Below, piece by piece: positions 1-7,546 of a stretch of 64,000 nucleotides of DNA. The position numbers were made by a program, and so were the translations under genes. Within the stretch, counting starts at the first letter, position 1, and each line of letters starts with the position of its first letter. The notes below the pieces were generated by a model. The model ran no database searches and was not told the origin of the DNA. It saw only the letters and a program-made list of their open reading frames with translations. Source of the stretch: Roseivivax sediminis (lineage in GTDB: Bacteria > Pseudomonadota > Alphaproteobacteria > Rhodobacterales > Rhodobacteraceae); NCBI RefSeq assembly GCF_900112685.1, contig NZ_FOMS01000005.1, positions 1 to 64,000 of the forward strand, read 5' to 3'.

Positions 1-2
1 AG

Positions 3-257
3 GCCACGCGAAAGATCTCCCGATCGCGGTACGAGCACGCGCGCCAGAAAGCCCGAGAGATCGCCAAGACCGATGCCTATGTCACTTCGGGATACGCCCG
101 GAAGAAAGTCGAGATGCTCTTCGCTCACCTGAAGCGCATTCTTGGCCTCGACCGCCTTCGCCTCAGGGGACCAAATGGCGCCAAAGACGAGTTCCACATA
201 GCCGCAACCGTCCAGAACCTCCGCAAACTCGCCAAGCTGAGGCCTTCAGTGGCCTGA
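3..257 (+). CDS. IS1182-type transposase, C-terminal end (partial)
   Basis: The frame is open from the left edge and stops with TGA at 255-257, leaving 84 residues. The stretch KKVEMLFAHLKRILGLDRLR is typical of the last part of IS1182-family DDE transposases, where the Glu in VEMLF is the third acidic catalytic residue. The tail (AATVQNLRKLAKL) is also typical of the family. The protein would cut and join the ends of its own insertion sequence. The N-terminal part lies outside the window, so intactness cannot be judged. About 45 bases past the stop lies sequence resembling the terminal inverted repeat of such elements. Confidence 0.8.
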   Translation, partial: ATRKISRSRYEHARQKAREIAKTDAYVTSGYARKKVEMLFAHLKRILGLDRLRLRGPNGAKDEFHIAATVQNLRKLAKLRPSVA

Positions 258-302
258 GAAGTTGGCAGGACCGCAATGGCTATCCAGTCCACGGGAAAAC
301 TG

Positions 303-321
303 AGGCGAGTTTTTCAACAAC
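303..321. repeat. putative right end of the IS1182-type element
   Basis: The sequence gaggcgagtttttcaacaa, read on the other strand, is TTGTTGAAAAACTCGCCTC. This resembles the terminal repeats seen on IS1182-type elements and sits just downstream of the transposase stop. The matching left end is outside the window, so the exact boundary and any target duplication are unverified. Confidence 0.45.
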
Positions 322-410
322 ATCCGGACAAAGGGTGCATTCGCTGCGGATGCGCAGATGGCTGCTTCAGGTTTGGCGCACCGATAGGACATTGCAGCAG
401 GTCGCGCCGG

Positions 411-761
411 TTAGTCCGTATAGCTTTGGCAGGCATCAACTCCGTTGGCTGTCGAGGCAAGTAGCTGATCTGCATCACGGATGAGATCGGCGACCCGCCT
501 GTCCGCCAGACGATACCGAACGAAGCGGCCTTTGCTGCGGCGACTGACCAGCCCGCATTCCAGCAGACAGCGCAGATGGTTCGAGACGTTGGGCTGACCC
601 AAACCCGTATGCCCGACGATTTCCTGCACGTTGCGTTCGTCCGACACCAGCGCATCGAGGATCGTCAGACGGCTGGGATCGCTTAGGCCCCGGAAGAGCT
701 TTGCCCGCAGTTCCAGTGTATCGGGTGCCGAAAGATCGTCTTGAATGTTTTGCGCTGTCAT
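411..761 (-). CDS. cmtR: ArsR/SmtB-family metal sensor, CmtR-like
   Basis: This 116-residue winged-helix repressor starts at the ATG at 761 (MTAQNIQDD). It has the ArsR-family core (LFRGLSDPSRLTILDAL) and a recognition region GQPNVSNHLRCLLECGLV. Cys65 and Cys69 lie in that helix and Cys111 near the C-terminus. This layout matches the three cysteine ligands known for the cadmium/lead sensor CmtR of mycobacteria. It is divergent from a cation efflux gene 63 bases away and so very likely represses it until metal binds. The metal identity (Cd, Pb or another soft metal) is inferred from the cysteine layout, not shown. Confidence 0.85.
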   Translation of the reverse strand: MTAQNIQDDLSAPDTLELRAKLFRGLSDPSRLTILDALVSDERNVQEIVGHTGLGQPNVSNHLRCLLECGLVSRRSKGRFVRYRLADRRVADLIRDADQLLASTANGVDACQSYTD

Positions 762-778
762 ATCATTATCCACTGATA
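761..778. promoter_or_regulatory. candidate operator between cmtR and the CDF gene
   Basis: TATCA and TGATA form an inverted repeat separated by 8 bases (TATCATTATCCACTGATA). It overlaps the cmtR start and lies in the only intergenic space between the two divergent genes. ArsR-family repressors bind short AT-rich dyads in this position, so this is the best candidate for the operator. Confidence 0.5.
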
Positions 779-824
779 CGTTAGCAGCGTACCTTTTCGC
801 CCGCCACCACAAAAAGGATCGCAC

Positions 825-1676
825 ATGAGCCAGCCCGATAACAGCAAGTTGGCGACAGCCTCCTCCCCGATCCGAATGCGGGTGCAAGGCATGGACTGCG
901 CGAAAGATGCCGCCGAGATCGAGCGCGCGGCCCGGTCTGCGGGCGTGGCCGAAGGCGACGTGAAAGTGTCCGCCGCCACCCACATCATGACATTGCGGAT
1001 CGCGGACGGCGATCTGCCGAAAGTGCGGCCCGCGCTCGACGCGACCGGCTACGGTTTCGAGAAGATCGAGGACGGCGATACATCGTCCGATCCGGCCTAC
1101 AAGGACCCGAGCTATCGCCGCGCGCTCTGGATCGTGGTCGCGCTCAATCTCGGATACGGCGTGGTCGAAATGTTCGGCGGGTTCTTGTCCGGTTCGCAGG
1201 CGCTGAAGGCAGACGCGCTCGATTTTCTGGGCGATGGTGCGATCACGTTTCTGGGCCTGCTCGCCATCGGCTGGAGCCTGACATGGCGGGCGCGGTCGGC
1301 GATGATCCAAGGCGTGTTTCTGGGCCTTCTGGGCCTTGGCGTTGTCGGCAGCACGCTCTGGCGTGTCCTCAACCAGACCACGCCAGAAGCCGGGTTGATG
1401 GGAGCCTTCGCGGTAGGTGCGCTGATCGTAAACATCCTCGCGGTGCTGCCGCTGCTAAAGCACCGCAAGGGTGATGCCAATATGCGAGCCGTCTGGCTGT
1501 TCTCTCGCAACGACGCCATCGGCAACCTCGCCGTGGTCATCGCCGCCGGGCTGGTCGCGTGGCTTGGCAGTGCATGGCCCGACCTGATCGTCGCGTTCGC
1601 GATCGCGGGGCTTTTCCTGCATTCGTCGTGGATGATCATCCGCGATGCCCGGAGTGACTTGGTGGAAGCTGACTAA
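825..1676 (+). CDS. cation diffusion facilitator with N-terminal HMA-like domain
   Basis: The 283-residue protein begins with an HMA-like domain (residues about 15-80, RMRVQGMDCAKDAAEIE). A CDF-type membrane domain follows, with roughly five to six hydrophobic segments. The metal-site signatures in the membrane are DALDFLGD in the second segment and SRNDAIGN in the fifth, the Asp-rich pattern of CDF exporters. The usual GMDCxxC metal motif has lost its second Cys (GMDCAKD), so the N-terminal domain may no longer bind metal like a chaperone. The protein should export a divalent cation from cytoplasm to periplasm using the proton gradient. The divergent CmtR-like sensor suggests Cd or Zn-like substrates and metal-dependent induction. 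Confidence 0.8.
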   Translation: MSQPDNSKLATASSPIRMRVQGMDCAKDAAEIERAARSAGVAEGDVKVSAATHIMTLRIADGDLPKVRPALDATGYGFEKIEDGDTSSDPAYKDPSYRRALWIVVALNLGYGVVEMFGGFLSGSQALKADALDFLGDGAITFLGLLAIGWSLTWRARSAMIQGVFLGLLGLGVVGSTLWRVLNQTTPEAGLMGAFAVGALIVNILAVLPLLKHRKGDANMRAVWLFSRNDAIGNLAVVIAAGLVAWLGSAWPDLIVAFAIAGLFLHSSWMIIRDARSDLVEAD

Positions 1677-1788
1677 CTCCATCATGGTGCGACGCGCCGG
1701 ACGAAAGCCGACATTCGCGCGCCCCGCAGCATCGGTGAGTCTGGGCTCGAAGAAGACTTTCGCCGCGCCTGGTGCGAAGGTCCGCATT

Positions 1789-1812
1789 GGGCCGGCCGTT
1801 ACCGACCGGCCC
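1789..1812. terminator. hairpin between convergent CDF and integrase genes
   Basis: GGGCCGGCCG, loop TTAC, CGACCGGCCC form a 10-bp stem with one mismatch. It lies just before the 3' end of the leftward recombinase gene and after the rightward CDF gene, the expected place for a shared terminator. There is no clear T-run. Confidence 0.5.
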
Positions 1813-1818
1813 GGCTTC

Positions 1819-2451
1819 TCAGAGCTCCACCGCTTCAGCGATGGCGAGCGCATCTTCGAGCTCGACACCGAGGTAGCGCACCGTGCTATCCATCTTCATA
1901 TGGCCGAGCAGGAGTTGCACGGCGCGGAGGTTTCCAGTCTTGCGATATATCTGCGCCACCTTGGTTCGCCTCATGGAGTGAGTGCCATAGGCGCTTGGCT
2001 CGAGACCGATCGAAGTCACCCAGTCCCGCACGAGGCGGGCATATTGCCGTGTCGAGATATGTCGGCGTTCGTGAAAGCGCCCAGGCCAGAGGTGCTCAGA
2101 CCCGATCATCAGCGGAGCCTCGAGCCAAGCCGCGACGGCTTTTCTCGTCCCCTCGGTGATTTCGAAGCTGACCGGCCTCCGGGTTTTGCTCTGGACGATC
2201 GAGGCGCGGCGCTTCACTTGTCCGGCCGCATAGACGTCGGCGACCTTCAGCTTCACCAGGTCGCATCCGCGCAACTTGCTGTCGATGGCGAGATTGAAGA
2301 GCGCCAGCTCGCGAGTCTGCTGTGCGATCTCGAGGCGCACCCGGATCGCCCATACATGCTGCGGTTCGAGCGGACGCTTCTGGCCGACGATGCGGCCCTT
2401 GTTCCAAGCGGGGCGGCAAGCGCGGATGGCTGGCAGGTTTGCAGTCTGCAT
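1819..2451 (-). CDS. small tyrosine recombinase/integrase
   Basis: The start is taken at 2451 (MQTANLPAIRACRPAWNKGR), giving 210 residues, although the frame extends further upstream. The complete catalytic set of a tyrosine recombinase is visible: Arg61 (KLRGCDL), Lys89 (SKTRR), His158 and Arg161 (YGTHSMRR), His184 (LLGH) and Tyr193 (VRYLG). The protein is essentially only the catalytic domain, with a short N-terminus in place of the usual core-binding domain. This is a frequent type on alphaproteobacterial plasmids and islands. It sits at the end of the mer section and could have mobilised it, but no matching pair of att sites was proven. Confidence 0.85.
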   Translation of the reverse strand: MQTANLPAIRACRPAWNKGRIVGQKRPLEPQHVWAIRVRLEIAQQTRELALFNLAIDSKLRGCDLVKLKVADVYAAGQVKRRASIVQSKTRRPVSFEITEGTRKAVAAWLEAPLMIGSEHLWPGRFHERRHISTRQYARLVRDWVTSIGLEPSAYGTHSMRRTKVAQIYRKTGNLRAVQLLLGHMKMDSTVRYLGVELEDALAIAEAVEL

Positions 2452-2653
2452 GGTGGTTCCTCCGATCCACCACGCCCGCCACATCTTCGGCACCATGCCG
2501 ACGGCCGAGCATAGCAAACCTGCTGTGCCGCCCGACGATTCCGCAGCTGGAGCCTGCCGCGCTGCCGCATGACCGCTTCGAGCCCATACTGACCGCGACA
2601 CCGGATATGCAGTTCCCAAGTGCAGCAACGCGCGCCCCATCGAGGACGGCCCT

Positions 2654-2682
2654 TAGCTGCCGTTGTAAGATCGCGCAGCGAA
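2654..2682. repeat. left copy of a bipartite direct repeat flanking the mer operon
   Basis: TAGCTGCCGTT is followed after 10 unrelated bases by GCAGCGAA. The same two blocks with the same spacing occur at 7347-7375, so the two copies bracket the entire mer operon and merR in direct orientation. Confidence 0.55.
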
Positions 2683-2697
2683 AGGCTGCTGCTCGTT

Positions 2698-4044
2698 TCA
2701 GAACATCGAGCCGATATCGGAGGCTCCCGTCGGATAGGCCGCGGGCATCGACTTCACCTGTGCCGCCGTCAGCCCCAACTTGATCGCCAATGAGAAGACA
2801 TTGATCAGCTCGGCGTAGTCTGGGCCGAACATGTGCGCGCCGAGCACCTTGCCATCCTTGCCGGTAATGACCTTCGCGCCCGCATGGCTTTCGCCAAGCC
2901 GCTTCTGTGAGAACCAGCCCGAGGTGTCGGTAAAGCTGACATCGACTTCGCCCCTTTCTCGCGCCTCCTCCTCGAGGAGACCAACCCGGGCCAACTCGGG
3001 GATGGTAAACACGACGCTCGGCACGCCGGTGTAGTCGGGCTCGGTGCGCTTGTCCTTCTGCATGTTGGATGCGGCGATCTTACCCTCGAAGACCGCCACG
3101 GGGGTCAGCGGCTTGCCGGGGGAGGCGGCGGCGTCGCCGGCCGCGAAGATGCGCGGGTTCGACGGGGATTGCAGCCAGCGCGTGACCTTCACGCCGTCCT
3201 GCTCGGGCTCGATGGCCGCGGCGGCGAGGTCGAGGTGGTCGATGGCGGGCACCCTTCCGGCGCCGTGGACGAAGAGGTCGGCCTCGATGGCATGGTTCTC
3301 GTCCCTCTTCCGGTAGACCACCCGGTGAGCTCCCTCCGCCTCCTCGATCCGCTCGATCGCGGCCTCGGGGATGATCTCGATCCCGGCCGCGCGGCTGCGC
3401 TCGATCAGCATGTCGACAAGATCGGGATCGAACATCTTCAATTGCCGCGCACCACGGTCGAGGATCGTCACCTCCGCCCCCGCCCGCGCCGCGATATGGG
3501 CGAACTCGAAGGAGATGTAGCCGCCGCCGACGAAGACGATCCGGCGCGGCAGCTCGGCGAGGTTCAGGAAGTCGGTGCTGTCGATCAGCTTTTCGGCGCC
3601 GGGAAAGTCCAGCGGCCGCGGCTTTGCTCCTGTAGCGATCAGCGCGTGGCGGAAGCCGATCTCGCCATGACCTTCGATCTCGATCCGGTCTTCGGCAATG
3701 AAGCGGGCGCGGCCATGCAGCGTTTGCACCCCGGCCTCCTTCAGCCCGCTTTCCATGTTCTCGGGCACCGGGTCAGTGAAGCTCTCCTTGTGCTTCATCA
3801 GCGCCGGCCAGTCGATACGGGTCTCGCCCGTGATACCTTTGCCGGTCAGCCGCTGCGCGGCCTCGACCGCCTCGGCCCCGGCGCGGAGCATCTTTTTCGG
3901 GTCGCAGCCCCTGAGCGCGCAGGTGCCGCCGTAGGGAAGCTCGTCGACAATGGCGACCGACCAGCCGGCCTTGCTGCATTTCTTCGCGGCGTTGATCCCG
4001 GCCATGCCGGCGCCGATGACGATCAGGTCAAGTGTTTCGGTCAT
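2698..4044 (-). CDS. FAD-dependent pyridine-nucleotide disulfide oxidoreductase
   Basis: This 448-residue flavoprotein has an N-terminal FAD-binding site (VIGAGMAGINAA) and a redox disulfide in GGTCALRGCDPKK. The central NAD(P)H site is FVGGGYISFEFA, the second FAD site is IFAAGDAAAS, and a C-terminal dimerisation domain follows. It belongs to the glutathione reductase / mercuric reductase superfamily. Unlike the neighbouring MerA it lacks the C-terminal vicinal cysteines needed to deliver Hg(II), so it is probably not a second mercuric reductase. It is the last gene of the leftward mer operon, 48 bases beyond the membrane protein gene, which suggests a thiol-redox or metal-detoxification role. 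The substrate is unknown. Confidence 0.85.
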   Translation of the reverse strand: MTETLDLIVIGAGMAGINAAKKCSKAGWSVAIVDELPYGGTCALRGCDPKKMLRAGAEAVEAAQRLTGKGITGETRIDWPALMKHKESFTDPVPENMESGLKEAGVQTLHGRARFIAEDRIEIEGHGEIGFRHALIATGAKPRPLDFPGAEKLIDSTDFLNLAELPRRIVFVGGGYISFEFAHIAARAGAEVTILDRGARQLKMFDPDLVDMLIERSRAAGIEIIPEAAIERIEEAEGAHRVVYRKRDENHAIEADLFVHGAGRVPAIDHLDLAAAAIEPEQDGVKVTRWLQSPSNPRIFAAGDAAASPGKPLTPVAVFEGKIAASNMQKDKRTEPDYTGVPSVVFTIPELARVGLLEEEARERGEVDVSFTDTSGWFSQKRLGESHAGAKVITGKDGKVLGAHMFGPDYAELINVFSLAIKLGLTAAQVKSMPAAYPTGASDIGSMF

Positions 4045-4092
4045 ACATGCTCCTCGTTTCTCAAGTGTTGGGCTGGGGGTGCTCTGGGCTTT

Positions 4093-4455
4093 TCAGCGGT
4101 ATCTGCCCATGAAGCGCTCGCTCAGCCCCCAGATCGCCGCGGTGCCCCCGCCGACCGCGAGGCCGAGCCATTGCCATCCCTCGCCGCCCAACGGCACCAG
4201 CCCGGTGCCGTGGCCCAGCACTGGCAACGTCATTGCCAGCAGATAGGGCCCGGTGTAGCGGCAATGGACACGCCCGCAGCGTCGGGCGTTGAGCAGGCAG
4301 GCCCCGCCCATCCAGACCAGCGCCAAAAGCCAGATCACCGTCTTGGGGCCATCGGACAGCGGGATCGCCAGAAGCATGGCACCGAGGGGCGGCCACCAAG
4401 CGATGAAAGAGCCGCTGACCGAGCCAAGGAGATCGCGCGAAGACTTGTCACTCAT
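4093..4455 (-). CDS. mer-operon membrane protein of unknown function
   Basis: This 120-residue protein has about three to four hydrophobic segments: SFIAWWPPLGAMLLAIPL, TVIWLLALVWMGGACLL, YLLAMTLPVLGHG and WLGLAVGGGTAAIWGL. A conserved-looking loop between them, NARRCGRVHCRYTGP, has two cysteines and a histidine that could bind a soft metal. It lies between merA and the second flavoprotein gene, with only 3 bases between its start and the merA stop, so it is in the mer operon. I do not recognise a characterised family. A role in mercury handling is inferred from context only. Confidence 0.7.
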   Translation of the reverse strand: MSDKSSRDLLGSVSGSFIAWWPPLGAMLLAIPLSDGPKTVIWLLALVWMGGACLLNARRCGRVHCRYTGPYLLAMTLPVLGHGTGLVPLGGEGWQWLGLAVGGGTAAIWGLSERFMGRYR

Positions 4456-4458
4456 GGG

Positions 4459-5874
4459 TCACCCTGCGCAGCAACTTAGCGCGGCCACGTCCTTCTCGAA
4501 GGTCTGGGCGGCAAGCTTCAGCCCCTCCACCGTGGTGAGATAGGGCATGATTGTGTCGCCCAGCTCCTCGTAGGTGAGCCCCGCCTTGAGCGCCATCGCT
4601 GCCGTCTGGATGCTGTCTGCGCCCTCGGGGGCGAGGATCTGCGCGCCCAACAGCCGCTTGCTGCCTACCTCCGCCACCAGCTTGATCAGCCCGCGCGTGT
4701 CTCGAGCGGCGAGCGCGCGCGGCACGGCGTCGAGCGGCAGGACCGAGGTGATCACCTTGTGCCCGGCGGCCCGGGCCTGCGCCTCGCTCAGCCCCACGCC
4801 CGCCACCTGCGGGTCGGAGAACACCACCCAGGGCATCGTGCCATTGTCATAGCTGCGCGCTTCGCCCGCCACCGCGTTGCGGGCGGCGAGCTTGGCGCTA
4901 TAGGCCGCCATGTAGACGAACTGGTCGCGCCCGGTGACGTCGCCCGCCGCCCAGACATCCGGGTTGGCGGTGCGCATCTGCGCGTCGACGACGATCCCGC
5001 CACGCGGGTCAGTTTCGATCCCGGCGGCGCCGAGGTTCAAGCGATCGCTGTTAGCCACCCGGCCGGTAGCGAGCAGCAGCCGTTCGGCGTCGAAGCTCTC
5101 TCCGCCCGTTCCGGTCAGGCGGACACTGCCGCCGTCGCGCGCCACGCTCTCGTAGCCACTGACCCGCGCCAGGCGGATACCTTCCTCGGACAGGTAACCC
5201 TCCAAAGCATCGGAGACCTCGGGTTCGGCTTCCGGCAGCACGCCGCGGCGGCTGATCAGCGTCACTTCGACACCCGCACGAGCAAAGAGCTGCGCCAGTT
5301 CCACCCCGATATAGCCCGCGCCAAGAACCAGCATCGAGGCTGGCAGTTCGTCCATCTCCAGTGCCGAGGTGCTGTCGAGCGCGTCGACCGCCTCGATACC
5401 CGGGATCGCTGGCACATGTGGACGGGAACCGGTCGCAATGACGATCTTCGTTGCTGGAAGGGCCGTGCCGTCGACAGTGAGTTGGCCCTCGCCGTCGAAG
5501 CGGGCGCGGCCCTCTATGTAGTCGATGTTCTCGTGCTGCGGCAGAACGTCGGCATATTTCGCAACGCGCAACTCCTCCACCAGCGCCTGTTTCTGCGCCA
5601 CTGTCGCGGCCCAATCGGTCACGCGGGCCTCGGCCCCGATGCCGTCGAAGCGGCTCGCGGCGCGGGCGTGATGCAAGCTTTCCACCGCGCGGATCAACGC
5701 CTTAGAAGGCACGCAGCCCACGTTGACGCATGTGCCGCCGATGGTTCCGTTGCCGATCAAGGCGACCCGCGCCCCGGCTTCGGCGGCGGTGATCGCGGCC
5801 GAGAATCCCGCCGATCCGGCGCCGATCACGGCGAGGTCGTAGGCGCCGCCCTTGGGGGTGCAGCAATCTCTCAT
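4459..5874 (-). CDS. merA: mercuric reductase MerA
   Basis: The 471-residue enzyme reduces Hg(II) to volatile Hg(0) with NADPH in the cytoplasm. It shows the FAD site (VIGAGSAGFSAA), the active disulfide GGTCVNVGCVPSK (Cys49, Cys54) and the NADPH site VLGAGYIGVELA. It also has the second FAD site VWAAGDVTG, a YMAAYSAK segment, and the C-terminal vicinal pair SCCAG (Cys468, Cys469) that distinguishes MerA from related reductases. The N-terminal mercury-binding NmerA domain is absent; only a short MRDCCTPKGG leader with two cysteines remains. It is the fourth gene of the merTPFA operon and follows merF by 12 bases. Confidence 0.96.
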   Translation of the reverse strand: MRDCCTPKGGAYDLAVIGAGSAGFSAAITAAEAGARVALIGNGTIGGTCVNVGCVPSKALIRAVESLHHARAASRFDGIGAEARVTDWAATVAQKQALVEELRVAKYADVLPQHENIDYIEGRARFDGEGQLTVDGTALPATKIVIATGSRPHVPAIPGIEAVDALDSTSALEMDELPASMLVLGAGYIGVELAQLFARAGVEVTLISRRGVLPEAEPEVSDALEGYLSEEGIRLARVSGYESVARDGGSVRLTGTGGESFDAERLLLATGRVANSDRLNLGAAGIETDPRGGIVVDAQMRTANPDVWAAGDVTGRDQFVYMAAYSAKLAARNAVAGEARSYDNGTMPWVVFSDPQVAGVGLSEAQARAAGHKVITSVLPLDAVPRALAARDTRGLIKLVAEVGSKRLLGAQILAPEGADSIQTAAMALKAGLTYEELGDTIMPYLTTVEGLKLAAQTFEKDVAALSCCAG

Positions 5875-5886
5875 GTCAGTCTCTCT

Positions 5887-6117
5887 TCAGTTGATGCGTT
5901 GGCGCCGCCAAAGCGCGTAGAGGGTGATGCCGAGGAACAGCGCAAGCGCAGGCAGGAGCACGAAGTCGAGCCAGCCAAGCACGGCCGACAGCCCGACCGC
6001 GCCCAGCAGGATCACGAGGATCGGCGTGAAGCAGCACAGCGCCGCGATAACAGTGCCGATCAGCCCGTATTTCAGAAGGCGGTCGTTTTTGCCCGAGGGT
6101 GTCTGGGGTTGGGTCAC
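5887..6117 (-). CDS. merF: mercury transport protein MerF
   Basis: This 76-residue inner-membrane protein has two hydrophobic helices. The vicinal cysteine pair (ALCCFTPILV, Cys28-Cys29) lies in the first helix, the Hg(II) site known for MerF. It ends with a basic cytoplasmic tail (LWRRQRIN). It overlaps merP by 4 bases (ATGA), implying translational coupling. With MerT it passes mercuric ion from the periplasm to MerA. The co-occurrence of both MerT and MerF gives two parallel importers. Confidence 0.92.
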   Translation of the reverse strand: MTQPQTPSGKNDRLLKYGLIGTVIAALCCFTPILVILLGAVGLSAVLGWLDFVLLPALALFLGITLYALWRRQRIN

Positions 6118-6410
6118 GATCCGCCCCCGGCGACGAGAGACGCTCCGTAACCGACGCCGGTCACAGCCGCGATCAAGGCTTCGGGATCAATGACGGCGTC
6201 GTCATATTGCAGCAGGTAAGTGCCGTCCTTGGCCCCGCCCTCGGTGAACTCGGCGATCTTGACGGTTTCTACTTTTTTTAGAGCGCTGGCGACGATGTAG
6301 CTACATGAAGGGCAGGTTAGCCCGGTGACGTGCAGCCTGGTCTCGGCCTCGTCCGCCAGCGACATCGCAGGGGCCAGCATCAGAGCTGTGGCAAGAAGGG
6401 TTTTTTTCAT
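6114..6410 (-). CDS. merP: periplasmic mercury-binding protein MerP
   Basis: The 98-residue precursor has a signal peptide (MKKTLLATALMLAPAMSLA) and one HMA fold with the motif GLTCPSCSYIV (Cys33, Cys36), which binds Hg(II) in the periplasm. MerP hands mercury to the cysteines of MerT and MerF. It lies between merT (13 bases upstream) and merF (4-base overlap) in the usual order of the operon. Confidence 0.95.
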   Translation of the reverse strand: MKKTLLATALMLAPAMSLADEAETRLHVTGLTCPSCSYIVASALKKVETVKIAEFTEGGAKDGTYLLQYDDAVIDPEALIAAVTGVGYGASLVAGGGS

Positions 6411-6423
6411 CGGAATCTCCGTA

Positions 6424-6819
6424 TCAGAAGGTCAAAATGCGCGGGGCGACGTGGGGGAAAACCAAGGCCAGCAGCACGACGGCCAATGCGCTCCAAAGAA
6501 GCGTCCGCATCACCCCGCGGTCCACCGGACGGGCGCAGGCACCAGTGCCGCATTCGACTGTGGACATCGGGCGATAGGCCTTCCAGAAGCCGTAGCCGAG
6601 TGCGGCGGCAGCGAGGGAGAAGGTGACCCATTTGTAGGCGTAAAGCGCCGTGAGCTGGCCGATGAACACGCCGGTGACGCCGAGGCTGACAAGCACCAGC
6701 GGCAGGATGCAACAGGAGGTCATTGCCAATGCGCCAAGCACACCTGCGCCCGTGGCGGCCCATCCAGCCCTGTCCGGTTGGTCTCCGGCCTGTCGCTCGG
6801 TCTCAGTCATCTCGCTCAT
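6424..6819 (-). CDS. merT: mercuric transport protein MerT
   Basis: The 131-residue inner-membrane protein has three hydrophobic segments. Vicinal cysteines sit in the first (ALAMTSCCILPLVL, Cys36-Cys37), and a cytoplasmic pair (VECGTGACARP, Cys90 and Cys95) lies between helices two and three. These are the four cysteines that relay Hg(II) from MerP to MerA. It is the first gene of the leftward mer operon, 32 bases from the -10 element of the MerR-controlled promoter. The N-terminal tail before the first helix is rather long and polar. Confidence 0.95.
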   Translation of the reverse strand: MSEMTETERQAGDQPDRAGWAATGAGVLGALAMTSCCILPLVLVSLGVTGVFIGQLTALYAYKWVTFSLAAAALGYGFWKAYRPMSTVECGTGACARPVDRGVMRTLLWSALAVVLLALVFPHVAPRILTF

Positions 6820-6851
6820 CGCTTCACCGTGGTTGCCGCTTGATGACAGGC

Positions 6852-6882
6852 AAGATAGGGTCTGTAGCGACTACAGGATCAA
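6852..6882 (-). promoter_or_regulatory. MerR-controlled promoter/operator of the mer operon
   Basis: Read on the minus strand, -35 TTGATC (6877-6882) and -10 TATCTT (6852-6857) are separated by 19 bases. This over-long spacer is typical of promoters that MerR untwists. The spacer contains the dyad CTGTAG-N3-CTACAG. It lies between merT and the divergent merR, so both genes are probably controlled here. Confidence 0.9.
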
Positions 6883-6893
6883 GGGGTTTTCTC

Positions 6894-7349
6894 ATGTCCG
6901 ACGATCACGCCATCGCGAGCGAGCTGAAGCGCTCCGACCTTGCGCGCCTGACCGGCTGCAATCTCGAGACGATCCGCTACTACGAGAACGTGGGCCTGAT
7001 GCCCGATCCGCCGCGCACGGAGTCGGGCCATCGCCGCTACGGCGCACCTCATGTGGAACGGCTGAACTTCGTAATGCGCGCCCGGGATCTGGGCTTCACC
7101 ATGGAGGAGATCCGCGGCCTGCTGTCCCTCGTCGATCGCGGTAGCCATACCTGCGCCGAGGTCGAACGAATGGGACGTCACCACCTCGACGTGGTCCGCG
7201 CGAAGATCCGCGACCTCCAGACGATCGAAGCCATTCTCGCCGGAACGATCGCACGCTGCACCGGCACCGACACCCCTGACTGCCCGTTGCTCGATGTTCT
7301 CAGCGAGGGCCAGGCCGTTCCAGAACGAGTAGTGAGGGCGTCCGAATAG
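6894..7349 (+). CDS. merR: mercury-responsive regulator MerR
   Basis: This 151-residue regulator starts at ATG 6894. It has an N-terminal MerR-type winged helix (LARLTGCNLETIRYYENVGL), a long dimerisation helix, and the mercury ligands Cys87 (SHTCAEV), Cys122 and Cys130 (ARCTGTDTPDC). The spacing of the last two is one residue shorter than in Tn21 MerR, as in many alphaproteobacterial forms. It is divergent from merT across a 19-bp-spacer promoter. It would repress the operon without mercury and activate it when Hg(II) bridges the dimer. Its stop codon lies inside the right-hand copy of the repeat that flanks the mer section. Confidence 0.95.
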   Translation: MSDDHAIASELKRSDLARLTGCNLETIRYYENVGLMPDPPRTESGHRRYGAPHVERLNFVMRARDLGFTMEEIRGLLSLVDRGSHTCAEVERMGRHHLDVVRAKIRDLQTIEAILAGTIARCTGTDTPDCPLLDVLSEGQAVPERVVRASE

Positions 7350-7375
7350 CTGCCGTTCATGGGAGGTGCAGCGAA
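7347..7375. repeat. right copy of the bipartite direct repeat flanking the mer operon
   Basis: TAGCTGCCGTT, 10 bases, GCAGCGAA: identical blocks and spacing to the copy at 2654-2682. The first TAG is the merR stop codon. Confidence 0.55.
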
Positions 7376-7454
7376 GGTCGGCTCTCCGCCCACTCTTGCG
7401 ATGGCATGCGCTGTCGCGGCGGCTGCGAAGCATGCGCAGCCAACTACAGGAAGG

Positions 7455-7484
7455 TCCGCAGAGCCGATCGACACGATCTGCGGA
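7455..7484. promoter_or_regulatory. compound stem-loop after merR
   Basis: TCCGCA ... TGCGGA encloses a second dyad GATCG-ACA-CGATC, with a five-base bulge (GAGCC) on the left arm. It lies 105 bases after merR and about 60 bases before the recombinase module. It could be a merR terminator (a TTCTTTTTG run follows 11 bases later) or an end of the recombinase element. Confidence 0.4.
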
Positions 7485-7546
7485 TACCCCCGGTTCTTTT
7501 TGTCACTCTGCGATCGGAACCATCTCCTGCAAAACAGGAGATGCCC

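Noticed and set aside
2698-4044. Second mercuric reductase
   Set aside because: It has the redox disulfide but lacks the C-terminal vicinal cysteines and ends in DIGSMF, so it is called only as a related flavoprotein.
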